Assembly (NCBI GenBank): GCA_029980465.1 | Contig: JARYIJ010000001.1 | Span: forward strand, 1,736,001-1,800,000 | From: Pseudolabrys sp. | GTDB lineage: Bacteria > Pseudomonadota > Alphaproteobacteria > Rhizobiales > Xanthobacteraceae | Reading direction: 5' to 3' | DNA length: 64,000 nucleotides | In this document: positions 1-7,717 of the stretch, piece after piece | Layout of the letters: each line of letters starts with the position of its first letter | Position numbering within the stretch: the first letter of the stretch is position 1 | The notes under the pieces: generated by a model | Databases searched by the model: none | The model's input: only the letters and a program-made list of their open reading frames with translations | Told to the model about the DNA's origin: nothing | Position numbers and translations under genes: made by a program

Positions 1-631
1 TCGGCACCAGCACCAGCGGCACTTGGCCCGGCCAGGCTCTGCAGAACGCGACGATCTCGTCCGGCGTCTTCTGCTTGCTGTGAATGAGAACGGCGTCGGC
101 GCCGGCCTGCGCATAGGCCGCGCCGCGCCGCAGCGCCTCGACCTGGCCGAGCCCGGCGATCAGCGCCTCGGTGCGCGCGATCACCAGGACGCCGCCTGCG
201 CCTGCTTTCGCGGCCTCGATCTTGCCCTGGAACTCCTCGACCGGAACGAGCTGCTGGCGGCCGCCCGGCCGCAGGCTCGAATCCTTCGGGAACGTCTTGT
301 CTTCCATCACCACGGCGGCGACGCCGGCAGCGGCGTAGCGCGGCACGACATAGGCGACGTTCACGGCGTTGCCGAAGCCGGTGTCGAGATCGGCGATGAC
401 CGGCGCGTCCTGCGCGTCGCCGATCGCGCGCATCATGTCGAGATGCGTGCTCATCGACAGGATGTTGGCGTCGGGCACCGCGTACGACGCCGACAATTCG
501 AAGCCGCTGCCCCAGATCGCGTCGAAGCCGGCCTGCGCCGCGAGCCTGGCGGCCAGCGGATTATGCGCCGCCATCGCGATGGCGGGCTTGCCGACATCGA
601 GCTTGGCGCGCAGCGCCTCCGCCTTGCTCAC
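1..631 (-). CDS. Phosphoenolpyruvate mutase/isocitrate lyase superfamily enzyme, 3' end outside window
   Basis: This partial gene (210 codons visible) encodes a TIM-barrel enzyme of the PEP mutase/isocitrate lyase superfamily, which makes or breaks C-P or C-C bonds next to a carboxylate. Reading the minus strand shows the Mg-binding stretch DLDTGFGN and the gating loop EDKTFPKDSSL, followed by IARTEALIAGLG. The loop resembles PEP mutase and phosphonopyruvate hydrolase more than methylisocitrate lyase, but the substrate cannot be fixed. The start is GTG, preceded by a strong ribosome site (AAGGAGGG). The GTG overlaps the stop of the upstream acetyltransferase gene (GTGA), so the two are probably translationally coupled. 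The C-terminal part is cut by the window edge. Confidence 0.85.
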   Translation of the reverse strand, partial: MSKAEALRAKLDVGKPAIAMAAHNPLAARLAAQAGFDAIWGSGFELSASYAVPDANILSMSTHLDMMRAIGDAQDAPVIADLDTGFGNAVNVAYVVPRYAAAGVAAVVMEDKTFPKDSSLRPGGRQQLVPVEEFQGKIEAAKAGAGGVLVIARTEALIAGLGQVEALRRGAAYAQAGADAVLIHSKQKTPDEIVAFCRAWPGQVPLVLVP

Positions 632-1158
632 GGGCGTCCCTCCTTCGGCGGCATTTTGGCGCCGTCACCGAGCTCGAGCTGCATCAGCGGCGTGTCGAGC
701 CACTGGCCGAACTTCCAGCCGATGTTGCGCAGGTTGCCGGCCGGCGTGAAACCGCAGGCCTTGTGCACGCCCAGCGAGGCGTGCTGCTCCGAGTCGCCGA
801 TCACCGCGATCATCTGCCGGAAGCCGAGCGCCGTGCAGGCCTCGATCAGCTTGTGCAGCAGCGCGCGGCCGGTACCGCGACGGTGCATGTCGGGCGCGAT
901 ATAGACCGAGTCTTCGACCGTGAAACGGTAGGCCGGCCGTGTCCGGTACAGCGAGGCGTAGGCGTAGCCGGCGACCTTGCCGTCGATCTCGGCGACGAAA
1001 TACGGGAACTTGCCGTCGAGCAGGGCCTGCATCCGGCGCGTCATTTCGGCCTCGTCCGGCGGCGACAGCTCGAAGGATGCGGTGCCGTGGGTCACCGCGT
1101 GAGCATAGATACGTGTGATCGCCGGAATGTCGGCGAGGGTAGCGGGGCGGATATGCAT
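628..1158 (-). CDS. GNAT N-acetyltransferase, phosphinothricin/methionine-sulfoximine acetyltransferase type
   Basis: A 176-residue cytoplasmic acetyl-CoA-dependent N-acetyltransferase. The N-terminus MHIRPATLADIPAITRIY and the FELSPPDEAEM stretch are typical of the PAT/YncA group that acetylates phosphinothricin-like amino acids. The acetyl-CoA loop is HRRGTGRALL. A longer frame begins at 1221, but its extra residues (WMRGSSPRM) are translated from an intergenic palindromic repeat, so I use ATG 1158; ATG 1170 is also possible. The stop overlaps the GTG start of the PEP mutase-like gene. The true substrate is not known from sequence. Confidence 0.85.
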   Translation of the reverse strand: MHIRPATLADIPAITRIYAHAVTHGTASFELSPPDEAEMTRRMQALLDGKFPYFVAEIDGKVAGYAYASLYRTRPAYRFTVEDSVYIAPDMHRRGTGRALLHKLIEACTALGFRQMIAVIGDSEQHASLGVHKACGFTPAGNLRNIGWKFGQWLDTPLMQLELGDGAKMPPKEGRP

Positions 1159-1164
1159 AGTCGG

Positions 1165-1300
1165 CGTCATGCGCGGGCTTGACCCGCGCATCCATGGTGA
1201 GCGGCTACAGGGGTGCCGCATTGATGTTGCGCCTCATCATGGATTGCCGGGTCATAGGCGTGCAAGCACGCCGTTCTTCGAACGGCTATGCCCGGCAATG
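1165..1300. repeat. Intergenic palindromic repeat, copy A
   Basis: An imperfect palindromic element upstream of the GNAT gene. It opens with CATGCGCGGGCTTGACCCGC and closes with CCCGGCAATG, with internal hairpins. Its first 28 bases (1165-1192) are identical to 57466-57493, and ATTGCCGGGT and CCCGGCAATG also recur there, so the two are copies of one family. It explains the spurious N-terminal extension of the GNAT frame. Confidence 0.8.
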
Positions 1301-1326
1301 CCCCTCGCGAAGGACAATGCAAATGC

Positions 1327-1353
1327 AAAACGCCCCGGCTTTTGGCCGGGGCG
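1327..1353 (-). terminator. Rho-independent terminator of the Bax inhibitor-1 family gene
   Basis: A 9-bp GC stem (CGCCCCGGC at 1331-1339 pairing with 1345-1353, 5-nt loop) is followed on the minus strand by GTTTTGC. It lies about 40 bases past the stop of the minus-strand gene at 1395. Confidence 0.75.
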
Positions 1354-1394
1354 GTCGTTGCCTCAACTCTGTGCTGCGGCTTGGCGCCGGCGCC

Positions 1395-2150
1395 TTAGCG
1401 CCGATCGCCCAGGAAGCGCAGCAGGAACAGGAACAGGTTGATGAAGTCGAGGTAGAGCGTCAGCGCGCCCATCACCGCCTTGCGGCCGGCGATCGTGCCG
1501 TCGTCCTGGACGCTGTACATCTCCTTGATGCGTTGGGTGTCCCAGGCGGTCAGGCCGGCGAAGATCAGCACGCCGATCACCGAGATCACGAACTCGAGGC
1601 CCGTGCTCTTGAGGAAGATGTTGACGACCATCGCCAGGATCAGGCCGAACAGGCCCATGACCAGGAACGAGCCGATCGGCGACAGGTCACGCTGCGTCGT
1701 GTAGCCGTACAGGCTCAGCGCGCCGAACGAGGCGGCCGAGATGAAGAACACCCGGGTCACCGAGGTCAGCGTGTAGGCGAGGAAGATCGACGACAACATG
1801 AGGCCAAGCAGGCCGGCGTAAAGCATGAACAGCGCGAAGGCCGTCGACGGCTGCAGCCGGTTGATGCGGAAGCTCATGAAGAAGACGATGCCAAGCGTCG
1901 CGAGGAACAGGACGATCGTCAGCGGCCCGCCGAAGATCGCGTGGCCGAACGAGGTCAGCCCGGTGATCGCGCCGTTCGGGCCGGTCACCACGGCCGCGTT
2001 GAAGGTCAGCCAGGCGACGACGCCGGTCAGCGCCACGCCGGCCGCCATGTAATTGTAGACGCGGATCATGTAGGCGCGCAGGCCTGCATCCACCGCTGCC
2101 TGGGCACCATAGCTACCGCGGGCAGCTATGTTCCGGTCATAGTCAGACAT
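1395..2150 (-). CDS. Bax inhibitor-1/YccA family membrane protein
   Basis: A 251-residue polytopic inner-membrane protein of the BI-1 (UPF0005/LFG) family, whose bacterial members act as pH-sensitive calcium leak channels or FtsH-associated proteins. A soluble N-terminal segment (residues 1-30) precedes about seven hydrophobic helices. The family signature GLTAWDTQRIKEMY lies before the last helix, and the C-terminus LFLFLLRFLGDRR is characteristic. Length is normal. It stands alone, with its own terminator downstream and a 213-base upstream gap that should hold its promoter, though I see no convincing box there. The cellular role in alphaproteobacteria is not established. Confidence 0.93.
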   Translation of the reverse strand: MSDYDRNIAARGSYGAQAAVDAGLRAYMIRVYNYMAAGVALTGVVAWLTFNAAVVTGPNGAITGLTSFGHAIFGGPLTIVLFLATLGIVFFMSFRINRLQPSTAFALFMLYAGLLGLMLSSIFLAYTLTSVTRVFFISAASFGALSLYGYTTQRDLSPIGSFLVMGLFGLILAMVVNIFLKSTGLEFVISVIGVLIFAGLTAWDTQRIKEMYSVQDDGTIAGRKAVMGALTLYLDFINLFLFLLRFLGDRR

Positions 2151-2363
2151 CGAGGTCCACTCCCTGAACCGGCCCCCGTGGCCGGCTTGTCATTGCGACG
2201 GCCGGATGGCCGCCGACTTCGCGTTCAATCTAATGCGCACAAAGCCTGTACGCCAGATATGGCCGGCTGATGACACCCTAACTTGCCGAAGTTTAATGCA
2301 AATTCCGGCCAAAACGGGCTGTTTTGAGGTCAAAATGCCTCGCGGCCGAATGCCGCAAAAAAG

Positions 2364-4928
2364 TTAAAGGCTGCGCAGCACCGCAGCCGGCTTTTGCCCG
2401 AGGGCGCCGAAGGTCCCGATCAGGCCCAGCGCCACCGTCACCACGACGGCGCCGAATGTCGCGACGAAAGCCGGCGTGGCTTCCCAGACGAAGGTGAGAT
2501 GCATCAGCCGTATCACGATCAGCCACGACGCCAGCGATCCGCTCAGCATGCCGAACACGGCGGTGGCCGCAGCGATCAGTGCGTATTCGATTGTGTAGGC
2601 GGTAAGCAGGCGGCGGCGGGTCGCGCCGAGCGTCTTGAGGATGACGGCGTCGTAGACGCGATGGCGGTGGCCGGCGGCTAACGCGCCGCCAAGGACAAGC
2701 GCCGCGGCGAGCAGCGTCACCGCGCTGGCCGCGCGGATCCCGAGCACCAGATTGCCGATCAGGTCGCCGATGGCGTCGAGCGCGTCCTTGACGCGCACCG
2801 TCGTCACCGCGGGGAAGGCCTGGGCCAGCGCCTTGACGAGGTCGCCTTCCTGCCGTGGCGTGCTGCCGCCGTTGTAGGTCAGCGTTGCCATGCGGGTGTG
2901 CGGCGCGCCGCGGAACACATTCGGCGGAAACACCATGACGAAGTTGATGCCGAGGCTCTGCCAGTCGAGCGTGCGCAGGTTCGAGATCGTCGCCGTGATA
3001 TCGCGACCGAGGACATTGACCGTGACAGTGTCTCCGACTTTCAGGCCGAGCCCGGTGGCGATGCGCCGCTCGAACGAGACGACGGGCGGCCCGTCGTAGC
3101 CCGGCCCCCACCAGTGGCCTTCGGTGACCTTGGAGCCTTCGGGCACGCCGTCGCTGTAGGTGATGCCGCGGTCGCTCTGCAGCACCCAGGCCGCGTCCGG
3201 GTCCGGCTTGAGTTTCTCGGCCGGAATGCCCTTGGCCGAGACGATGCGGCCGCGCAGCATCGGCACTTCCTCGAGCCTGGCGTCTGGCGCCTGCGTTCGC
3301 ACGAAGGCGTCGAACTTGTCGGCGTCCGTCGAGGGGATGTCGAGGAAGAAGAACGACGGCGCTTTCGCCGGCAGCGCCGCGGTGAACTGGCGGTGCAGGT
3401 TGACGTCGATCTCGATCACGGTGACGAGCAGAGCGAGCCCAAGCCCGAGCGACAGCACGATGGTCGGCGTCAACGCGCCGGGCCGATGGATGTTGCTGAT
3501 GGCGAGCCGCAGCATCGGCGCACGGGCGTGCGGCGCGCGCCGCGCCGCCACCATCAGCGCGGCGGCGACGAGACGCAGCACGACGAAGGTCGCGACCGCG
3601 GCGCAGACATAGAAGATCGCGACCTTGCGGTCATAGGCGAGCCCGATCGCGAGCGCCGCCAGCGCAATGGCGGCCGCCGCCGTGGCGGCGATGTAGGCGC
3701 GGCGCGGCCAGGCTGGCTGCGGCGCGACGGCGTCGCGGAACAACGCGCCGGCCGGTATGTCGTGCGCGCGGCCGAGCGGCCACAGCGCGAAAGCGAGAGC
3801 GGTGAGCAGGCCGTACAGCAGCGCCAGCGCCAGATCGCCGGGATGGATGGCCGGCACGATCGGCAGCGGCAGGATCGAAGCAAACAACGCCGTCACGACG
3901 AACGGCATCGCGGCGCCGATGACAAGGCCGATGGCGCTGCCAGCCAGCGCCAGCACCATGACCTGCGTCAGGTAGATCGCGAATACGCGGCGGCCGCCGG
4001 CGCCGAGCGCTTTCAGGGTGGCGATGGCGTCGCGCTTGCGGTCGAGATGGCCTTTCACGGCATTGGCCACGCCGACGCCGCCGATCAGCAGCGCCGTGAG
4101 GCCGACGATGGTGAGGAATTGCGTGAAGCGCTCGATGTCGTCGGCGAGCCGCGGCGACGCGTTGCTGCGCGTGCGCACCTCCCAGCCGGCGCCGGGAAAT
4201 TGCTCATGTGCCGCGGTGACGACGGCCTTGGCGGCGGCATCGCTGTCGGCGCTTTGCGGAAGGCGCAGCCGGTAGGTCCAGCGGATCAGGCTGCCGGGCC
4301 GGATCAGTCCGGTGGCGCGCAGCGCCGCTTCGGTGGTGAGCAGGCGCGGCCCGAAGGTGATGCCGGCGGCGAGCTTGTCGGGCTCGCTGGTCAGCGTCGC
4401 GCGGATGGCGATGACGGCGTTGCCGACCTTGACCGTGTCGCCGGTCTTGAGATTGAGCCGCGCCAGCAGTGCCGGATCGGCGGCCGCGCCGAAGACGCCG
4501 GCCTTCTCGGCGAAGGCATCGGCGAGCGGCATCGCCGGATCGAGCTTCGCCTGGCCGACCAGAGGATAAGCGCCGTCGACCGCCTTGAGCTCGACCAGCG
4601 ACGCGTTGCCGCCTGCGGTGCGCGCCATCGCGCGCATCGTCGCGGCTTGCGACACGGTGCCGCGCGATTGCAGGAATGTCAGCTCGGCCGGATTGGCCTG
4701 GCGCTGAATGAAACTGAACGAGACGTCACCGCCGAGAATGGTGCGGCCCTCGCGGGCAAGCCCGTCGGCGAGACTGCCGGACAGCGAGCTGACACCAGCG
4801 ATCGCCGCGACGCCGAGCCCAATGCAAGCGATGAAGACATAGAAGCCGCGCAGGCCACCGCGCAGCTCGCGCAAGGCGAGGCGCAGCGAGAGTGAGAAGC
4901 GAGGCGCCGCGGTCGCAGCAATGTTCAC
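2364..4928 (-). CDS. ABC transporter permease with two FtsX domains (YbbP-like)
   Basis: An 854-residue inner-membrane permease of the MacB/FtsX-type (YbbP) group. A signal-anchor helix near residues 25-45 is followed by a large periplasmic domain. A first FtsX region lies around 265-390 (QFLTIVGLTALLIGGVGVANA), more helices around 400-490, a second periplasmic domain, and a second FtsX region at about 730-850. It overlaps the upstream ATPase gene by four bases (ATGA), so the pair forms one exporter. With the TesA-like esterase next door this matches the ybbAP-tesA neighbourhood, where a role in moving lipids or hydrophobic compounds out of the membrane is assumed. Substrate unknown. Confidence 0.92.
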   Translation of the reverse strand: MNIAATAAPRFSLSLRLALRELRGGLRGFYVFIACIGLGVAAIAGVSSLSGSLADGLAREGRTILGGDVSFSFIQRQANPAELTFLQSRGTVSQAATMRAMARTAGGNASLVELKAVDGAYPLVGQAKLDPAMPLADAFAEKAGVFGAAADPALLARLNLKTGDTVKVGNAVIAIRATLTSEPDKLAAGITFGPRLLTTEAALRATGLIRPGSLIRWTYRLRLPQSADSDAAAKAVVTAAHEQFPGAGWEVRTRSNASPRLADDIERFTQFLTIVGLTALLIGGVGVANAVKGHLDRKRDAIATLKALGAGGRRVFAIYLTQVMVLALAGSAIGLVIGAAMPFVVTALFASILPLPIVPAIHPGDLALALLYGLLTALAFALWPLGRAHDIPAGALFRDAVAPQPAWPRRAYIAATAAAAIALAALAIGLAYDRKVAIFYVCAAVATFVVLRLVAAALMVAARRAPHARAPMLRLAISNIHRPGALTPTIVLSLGLGLALLVTVIEIDVNLHRQFTAALPAKAPSFFFLDIPSTDADKFDAFVRTQAPDARLEEVPMLRGRIVSAKGIPAEKLKPDPDAAWVLQSDRGITYSDGVPEGSKVTEGHWWGPGYDGPPVVSFERRIATGLGLKVGDTVTVNVLGRDITATISNLRTLDWQSLGINFVMVFPPNVFRGAPHTRMATLTYNGGSTPRQEGDLVKALAQAFPAVTTVRVKDALDAIGDLIGNLVLGIRAASAVTLLAAALVLGGALAAGHRHRVYDAVILKTLGATRRRLLTAYTIEYALIAAATAVFGMLSGSLASWLIVIRLMHLTFVWEATPAFVATFGAVVVTVALGLIGTFGALGQKPAAVLRSL

Positions 4929-5617
4929 GCCGCCGCTCCATCGAGGCGGCCGGACCGCAGCGTGATGACGCGGCCACAGCGCGCGGCAAGGCCGTTGTCG
5001 TGGGTGACGAGAACGAGTGTCGTGCCGCGTTCGCGATGTGCGGCGAACAGCAGGTCGATGATCTGCCTGCCGGTCGCTTCGTCGAGATTGCCGGTCGGCT
5101 CGTCGGCGACGAGGATCGGCGGATTGGGCGCGAGCGCCCGCGCCAGCGCGACGCGCTGCTGCTCGCCACCCGACAACTGGGCCGGATAGTGATCGAGCCG
5201 GTCGCCGAGGCCGACCGCGGCAAGCTCCGCCCGTGCGCGGTCATAAGCGCCGGCCGCGCCGACCAGTTCGAGTGGCACCGCGACGTTCTCCAGCGCGGTC
5301 ATGGTCGGGATGAGATGAAACGATTGAAACACGATGCCGACATTGCGGCCGCGGAATTCGGCGAGCCGGTCCTCGTCGAGTTCGGTCAACGGTTCGCCGG
5401 CCACCGAGACGGAGCCGGTGTCGCAGCGCTCGAGGCCGGCCATCACCATCAGCAGGGTCGATTTGCCGGACCCCGACGGGCCGACCAGGCCAGCCGCCTC
5501 ACCGCGCACTATATTCAGCGTTATGTCTTTGAGGATATGTACCCTCGCCGCGCCCTGGCCGAGCGAGAGATTCACTCCGGCGAGTGCGATGGCCGGGCCG
5601 GCTTGGGCGTCTGTCAT
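4925..5617 (-). CDS. ABC transporter ATP-binding protein (YbbA/LolD-like)
   Basis: A 230-residue ATPase that powers the FtsX-type permease encoded just downstream. Walker A is GPSGSGKST (residues 46-54), the Q-loop glutamine is in FQSFHL (about 98), the signature is LSGGEQQR (148-155), Walker B is ILVADEPT (168-175), and the switch histidine is near 206. This is the short LolD/MacB-type arrangement. Its stop overlaps the permease start by four bases. Its own ATG (5615-5617) overlaps a potential ATG of the divergent esterase gene, leaving almost no room between the two start regions. Confidence 0.94.
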   Translation of the reverse strand: MTDAQAGPAIALAGVNLSLGQGAARVHILKDITLNIVRGEAAGLVGPSGSGKSTLLMVMAGLERCDTGSVSVAGEPLTELDEDRLAEFRGRNVGIVFQSFHLIPTMTALENVAVPLELVGAAGAYDRARAELAAVGLGDRLDHYPAQLSGGEQQRVALARALAPNPPILVADEPTGNLDEATGRQIIDLLFAAHRERGTTLVLVTHDNGLAARCGRVITLRSGRLDGAAA

Positions 5618-5657
5618 GGAAACTCACAGGTCACAATCGCTGTCATATGGGGAAGCC

Positions 5658-6335
5658 GTGGCGTCGGTCCAGCATCGCGCAGGCCTGTTTCTGCGCCTTT
5701 GGGCTGCATTTGCCATTCTCCTCACGCTGACGGCCGCTCTGCCGGCAGCGGCCGCCGCGCCTGTCCATATTGTCGCCCTGGGCGACTCGCTGACTGCCGG
5801 TTTCGGATTGCCGGTCGAGCAGTCGTTCCCGTCGAAGCTCAACGTGGCGCTGGCGAAGACAGGCATCGACGCTACCGTCACCAATGCCGGCGTGTCCGGC
5901 GACACGGCATCGGGCGGGCTTGCCCGCCTGACCTGGTCGGTGCCGGACGGCACCGACGCGGTCATTCTCGAACTCGGCGCCAACGATGCGTTGCGCGGCG
6001 TCGATCCAAAGGTCACCCGCGAGGCGCTCGATGACATTTTGACGAAACTCGCGGCGCGCAAGATTCCGGTCCTGCTCTGCGGCATGCAGGCGCCGCCGAA
6101 TATGGGCGAGGACTACGGCCGCGCTTTCGATGCGATCTTCCCGGCGCTTGCCTCGACTCACCGGGTCGTCTTTTATCCTTTCTTCCTCGACGGGGTGGCT
6201 GCCGATTCGAAACTTAACCAGGCCGACGGAATGCATCCCAACGATGCCGGCGTCGACGTGATCGTGTCGCGTATCCTGCCCAAGGTCGAAGAGCTGGTCG
6301 CTCGTGTTCGTGCGTCGCGCGGATCTTCAAACTGA
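5658..6335 (+). CDS. Arylesterase / TesA-like SGNH lysophospholipase, secreted
   Basis: A roughly 225-residue periplasmic SGNH hydrolase of the TesA family (thioesterase/lysophospholipase/arylesterase). Starting from GTG 5658 the signal peptide is LWAAFAILLTLTAALPAAAAA. Then come block I GDSLTAGFG (Ser about 44), NAGVSGDT, block III GAND (Asn about 109) and block V DGMHPN with the catalytic Asp and His. An in-frame ATG at 5616 would add 14 residues but overlaps the start codon of the divergent ATPase gene, so I prefer GTG 5658. The divergent YbbA/YbbP-like exporter is its usual neighbour, hinting at a joint job in lipid turnover or detoxification. Confidence 0.88.
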   Translation: MASVQHRAGLFLRLWAAFAILLTLTAALPAAAAAPVHIVALGDSLTAGFGLPVEQSFPSKLNVALAKTGIDATVTNAGVSGDTASGGLARLTWSVPDGTDAVILELGANDALRGVDPKVTREALDDILTKLAARKIPVLLCGMQAPPNMGEDYGRAFDAIFPALASTHRVVFYPFFLDGVAADSKLNQADGMHPNDAGVDVIVSRILPKVEELVARVRASRGSSN

Positions 6336-6346
6336 AGAAGTGAGCC

Positions 6347-6901
6347 ATGCCGCGTCTGTTCACTGCCGTCGAGATTCCGCCTGACATCGCGCAATCCCTG
6401 TCCATGCTGCGGGGCGGACTTCCGGGCGCGCGCTGGATCGATCCCGAGAATTATCATCTCACGCTGCGCTTCATCGGCGACGTCGACGACTCCACCGCCC
6501 ACGAGGTCGAGTCGCTGCTCGATCGTGTGCGGCGCAGCGCCTTCGAGCTTCGCATCGACGGGCTGACCTCCTTCGGCGGCAAGAAGCCGCGCGCGGTGGT
6601 CGCGACCGTCACGCCGACGCCGACGTTGATGGACGTGCAGGCCGAGCAGGAACGGCTGATGCAGCGCATGGGCCTCGAGCCGGAGGGCCGCAAATATATT
6701 CCGCACGTCACGCTGGCGCGGCTGCGTGATTCGTCGAGTCGCGACGTCGCCGACTTTCTCGCGACGCGCGGCTTCTATCGCAGTGCGCCGTTTCCGGTGT
6801 CGCGGTTCGTCCTGTTCTCGTCGCGTGCCTCGGTCGGCGGCGGACCGTACATCGTCGAGGCGGGCTATCCGCTCGGCGCGCAGGCGGCTATGCCGTCCTG
6901 A
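6347..6901 (+). CDS. thpR: RNA 2',3'-cyclic phosphodiesterase
   Basis: A 184-residue 2H-phosphoesterase (LigT/ThpR) that opens 2',3'-cyclic phosphates on RNA, originally described as 2'-5' RNA ligase. Both HxTx motifs are present: HLTL at residues 37-40 and HVTL at 120-123, with conserved FIGDVDD and SFGGKKPRA between them. The start MPRLFTAVEIP is typical. It lies 11 bases after the esterase gene, so the two may be cotranscribed. Its last 14 bases overlap the 3' end of the convergent GNAT gene. Confidence 0.93.
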   Translation: MPRLFTAVEIPPDIAQSLSMLRGGLPGARWIDPENYHLTLRFIGDVDDSTAHEVESLLDRVRRSAFELRIDGLTSFGGKKPRAVVATVTPTPTLMDVQAEQERLMQRMGLEPEGRKYIPHVTLARLRDSSSRDVADFLATRGFYRSAPFPVSRFVLFSSRASVGGGPYIVEAGYPLGAQAAMPS

Positions 6902-7463
6902 GCAGGCGCGACTGCGCGTCGAAGATCGCGCTGGCGACGCTGTAGCTGTCCGCTGCCCATTCCCGCATCATCGACAGCGCCGTCGAGCGCGGCGGATCGA
7001 CGTCGCCGACCACATTGCCGAAATCGAAGCTCAGCTCGGCGTCGAATTTGCGGGCAAGCTGCTGCATTCGTTCGTTCTCGGCGAGACAATACATACGCAA
7101 TTTGCGCACCCCGCGGTTGCGCGCCGTCAGCAGCATGCGCTCAAGCAGGACCGAGCCGATGCCGTGGCTCTGCCAGTCGCGTTCGATCGAGAATGCGGCC
7201 TCGGCCTCACCCCTGAACATCGGATGATCGATGTGGAGTTCGCACGCGCCGCGCAGCACGCCGTCGAGGAAGAAACCGTAAATGACGACATTGAATCCGC
7301 GCGCCTTGTCGGCGTGGCGGCGGATGAAGTCGTTCGATACCGCCCCGCCGAAGCGCCGATGCCGGCTGTCAGGGTCGAGCCGCAGCAGGTGGTCGGCATA
7401 GGTCTTGGCCTCGCCGATCCACAGCTTGCGGACATAACCGCCTTCCAGAAGCACGTCTTCCAT
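6888..7463 (-). CDS. GNAT family N-acetyltransferase
   Basis: A 191-residue GNAT-fold acetyltransferase. The acetyl-CoA loop region is RDWQSHGIGSVLLERML, followed by NRGVRKLRMYCLAENERMQQLARKF, as in the acetyltransferase domain of protein lysine acetylases, but no NDP-forming CoA ligase domain is attached. ATG 7463 is preceded by AGGAGA at good spacing; an upstream extension to 7538 has no ribosome site and a basic, unconserved sequence. It converges on thpR with a 14-base overlap. Substrate unknown. Confidence 0.87.
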   Translation of the reverse strand: MEDVLLEGGYVRKLWIGEAKTYADHLLRLDPDSRHRRFGGAVSNDFIRRHADKARGFNVVIYGFFLDGVLRGACELHIDHPMFRGEAEAAFSIERDWQSHGIGSVLLERMLLTARNRGVRKLRMYCLAENERMQQLARKFDAELSFDFGNVVGDVDPPRSTALSMMREWAADSYSVASAIFDAQSRLLRTA

Positions 7464-7608
7464 CGCTGGTCTCCTGATGAACGCCGCCCCACGCGGTGCG
7501 TGACCCCGTTTCGCCCGCCGGCCCGCTATATGGTGCATCGCAGCAAAAAATCGACTAAACCGTTACATTGCAACCCAAATCCCCGAAATTCGCATAGCTA
7601 AAGGATTG

Positions 7609-7625
7609 TGTTCGCTGGGCGAACA
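7609..7625. promoter_or_regulatory. Perfect inverted repeat in the GNAT/zapE divergent region
   Basis: TGTTCG-CTGGG-CGAACA is a perfect 6-bp inverted repeat with a 5-base centre. It lies 146 bases before the GNAT start and 93 before zapE, so it could be an operator serving either. The regulator is unknown. Confidence 0.4.
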
Positions 7626-7717
7626 TCGTGCGACGGAACCGTGTCATTTACAGCGCCACCGGTTGGCCTTAGCTCTCGCGGATCGCCCGATGTCCCGCCG
7701 ATTCTAGTCCGCCATCC

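Noticed and set aside
1159..1221. N-terminal extension of the first GNAT protein
   Set aside because: It translates a palindromic repeat; the family N-terminus begins at 1158.
2898..4895. 665-codon frame antisense to the FtsX permease
   Set aside because: Composition Arg/Gln/Asp rich, no domain; the permease frame is clearly real.
7610..7624. GTTC-N7-GAAC as a LexA box
   Set aside because: Alphaproteobacterial LexA sites are direct repeats (GTTC-N7-GTTC); here the halves are inverted.
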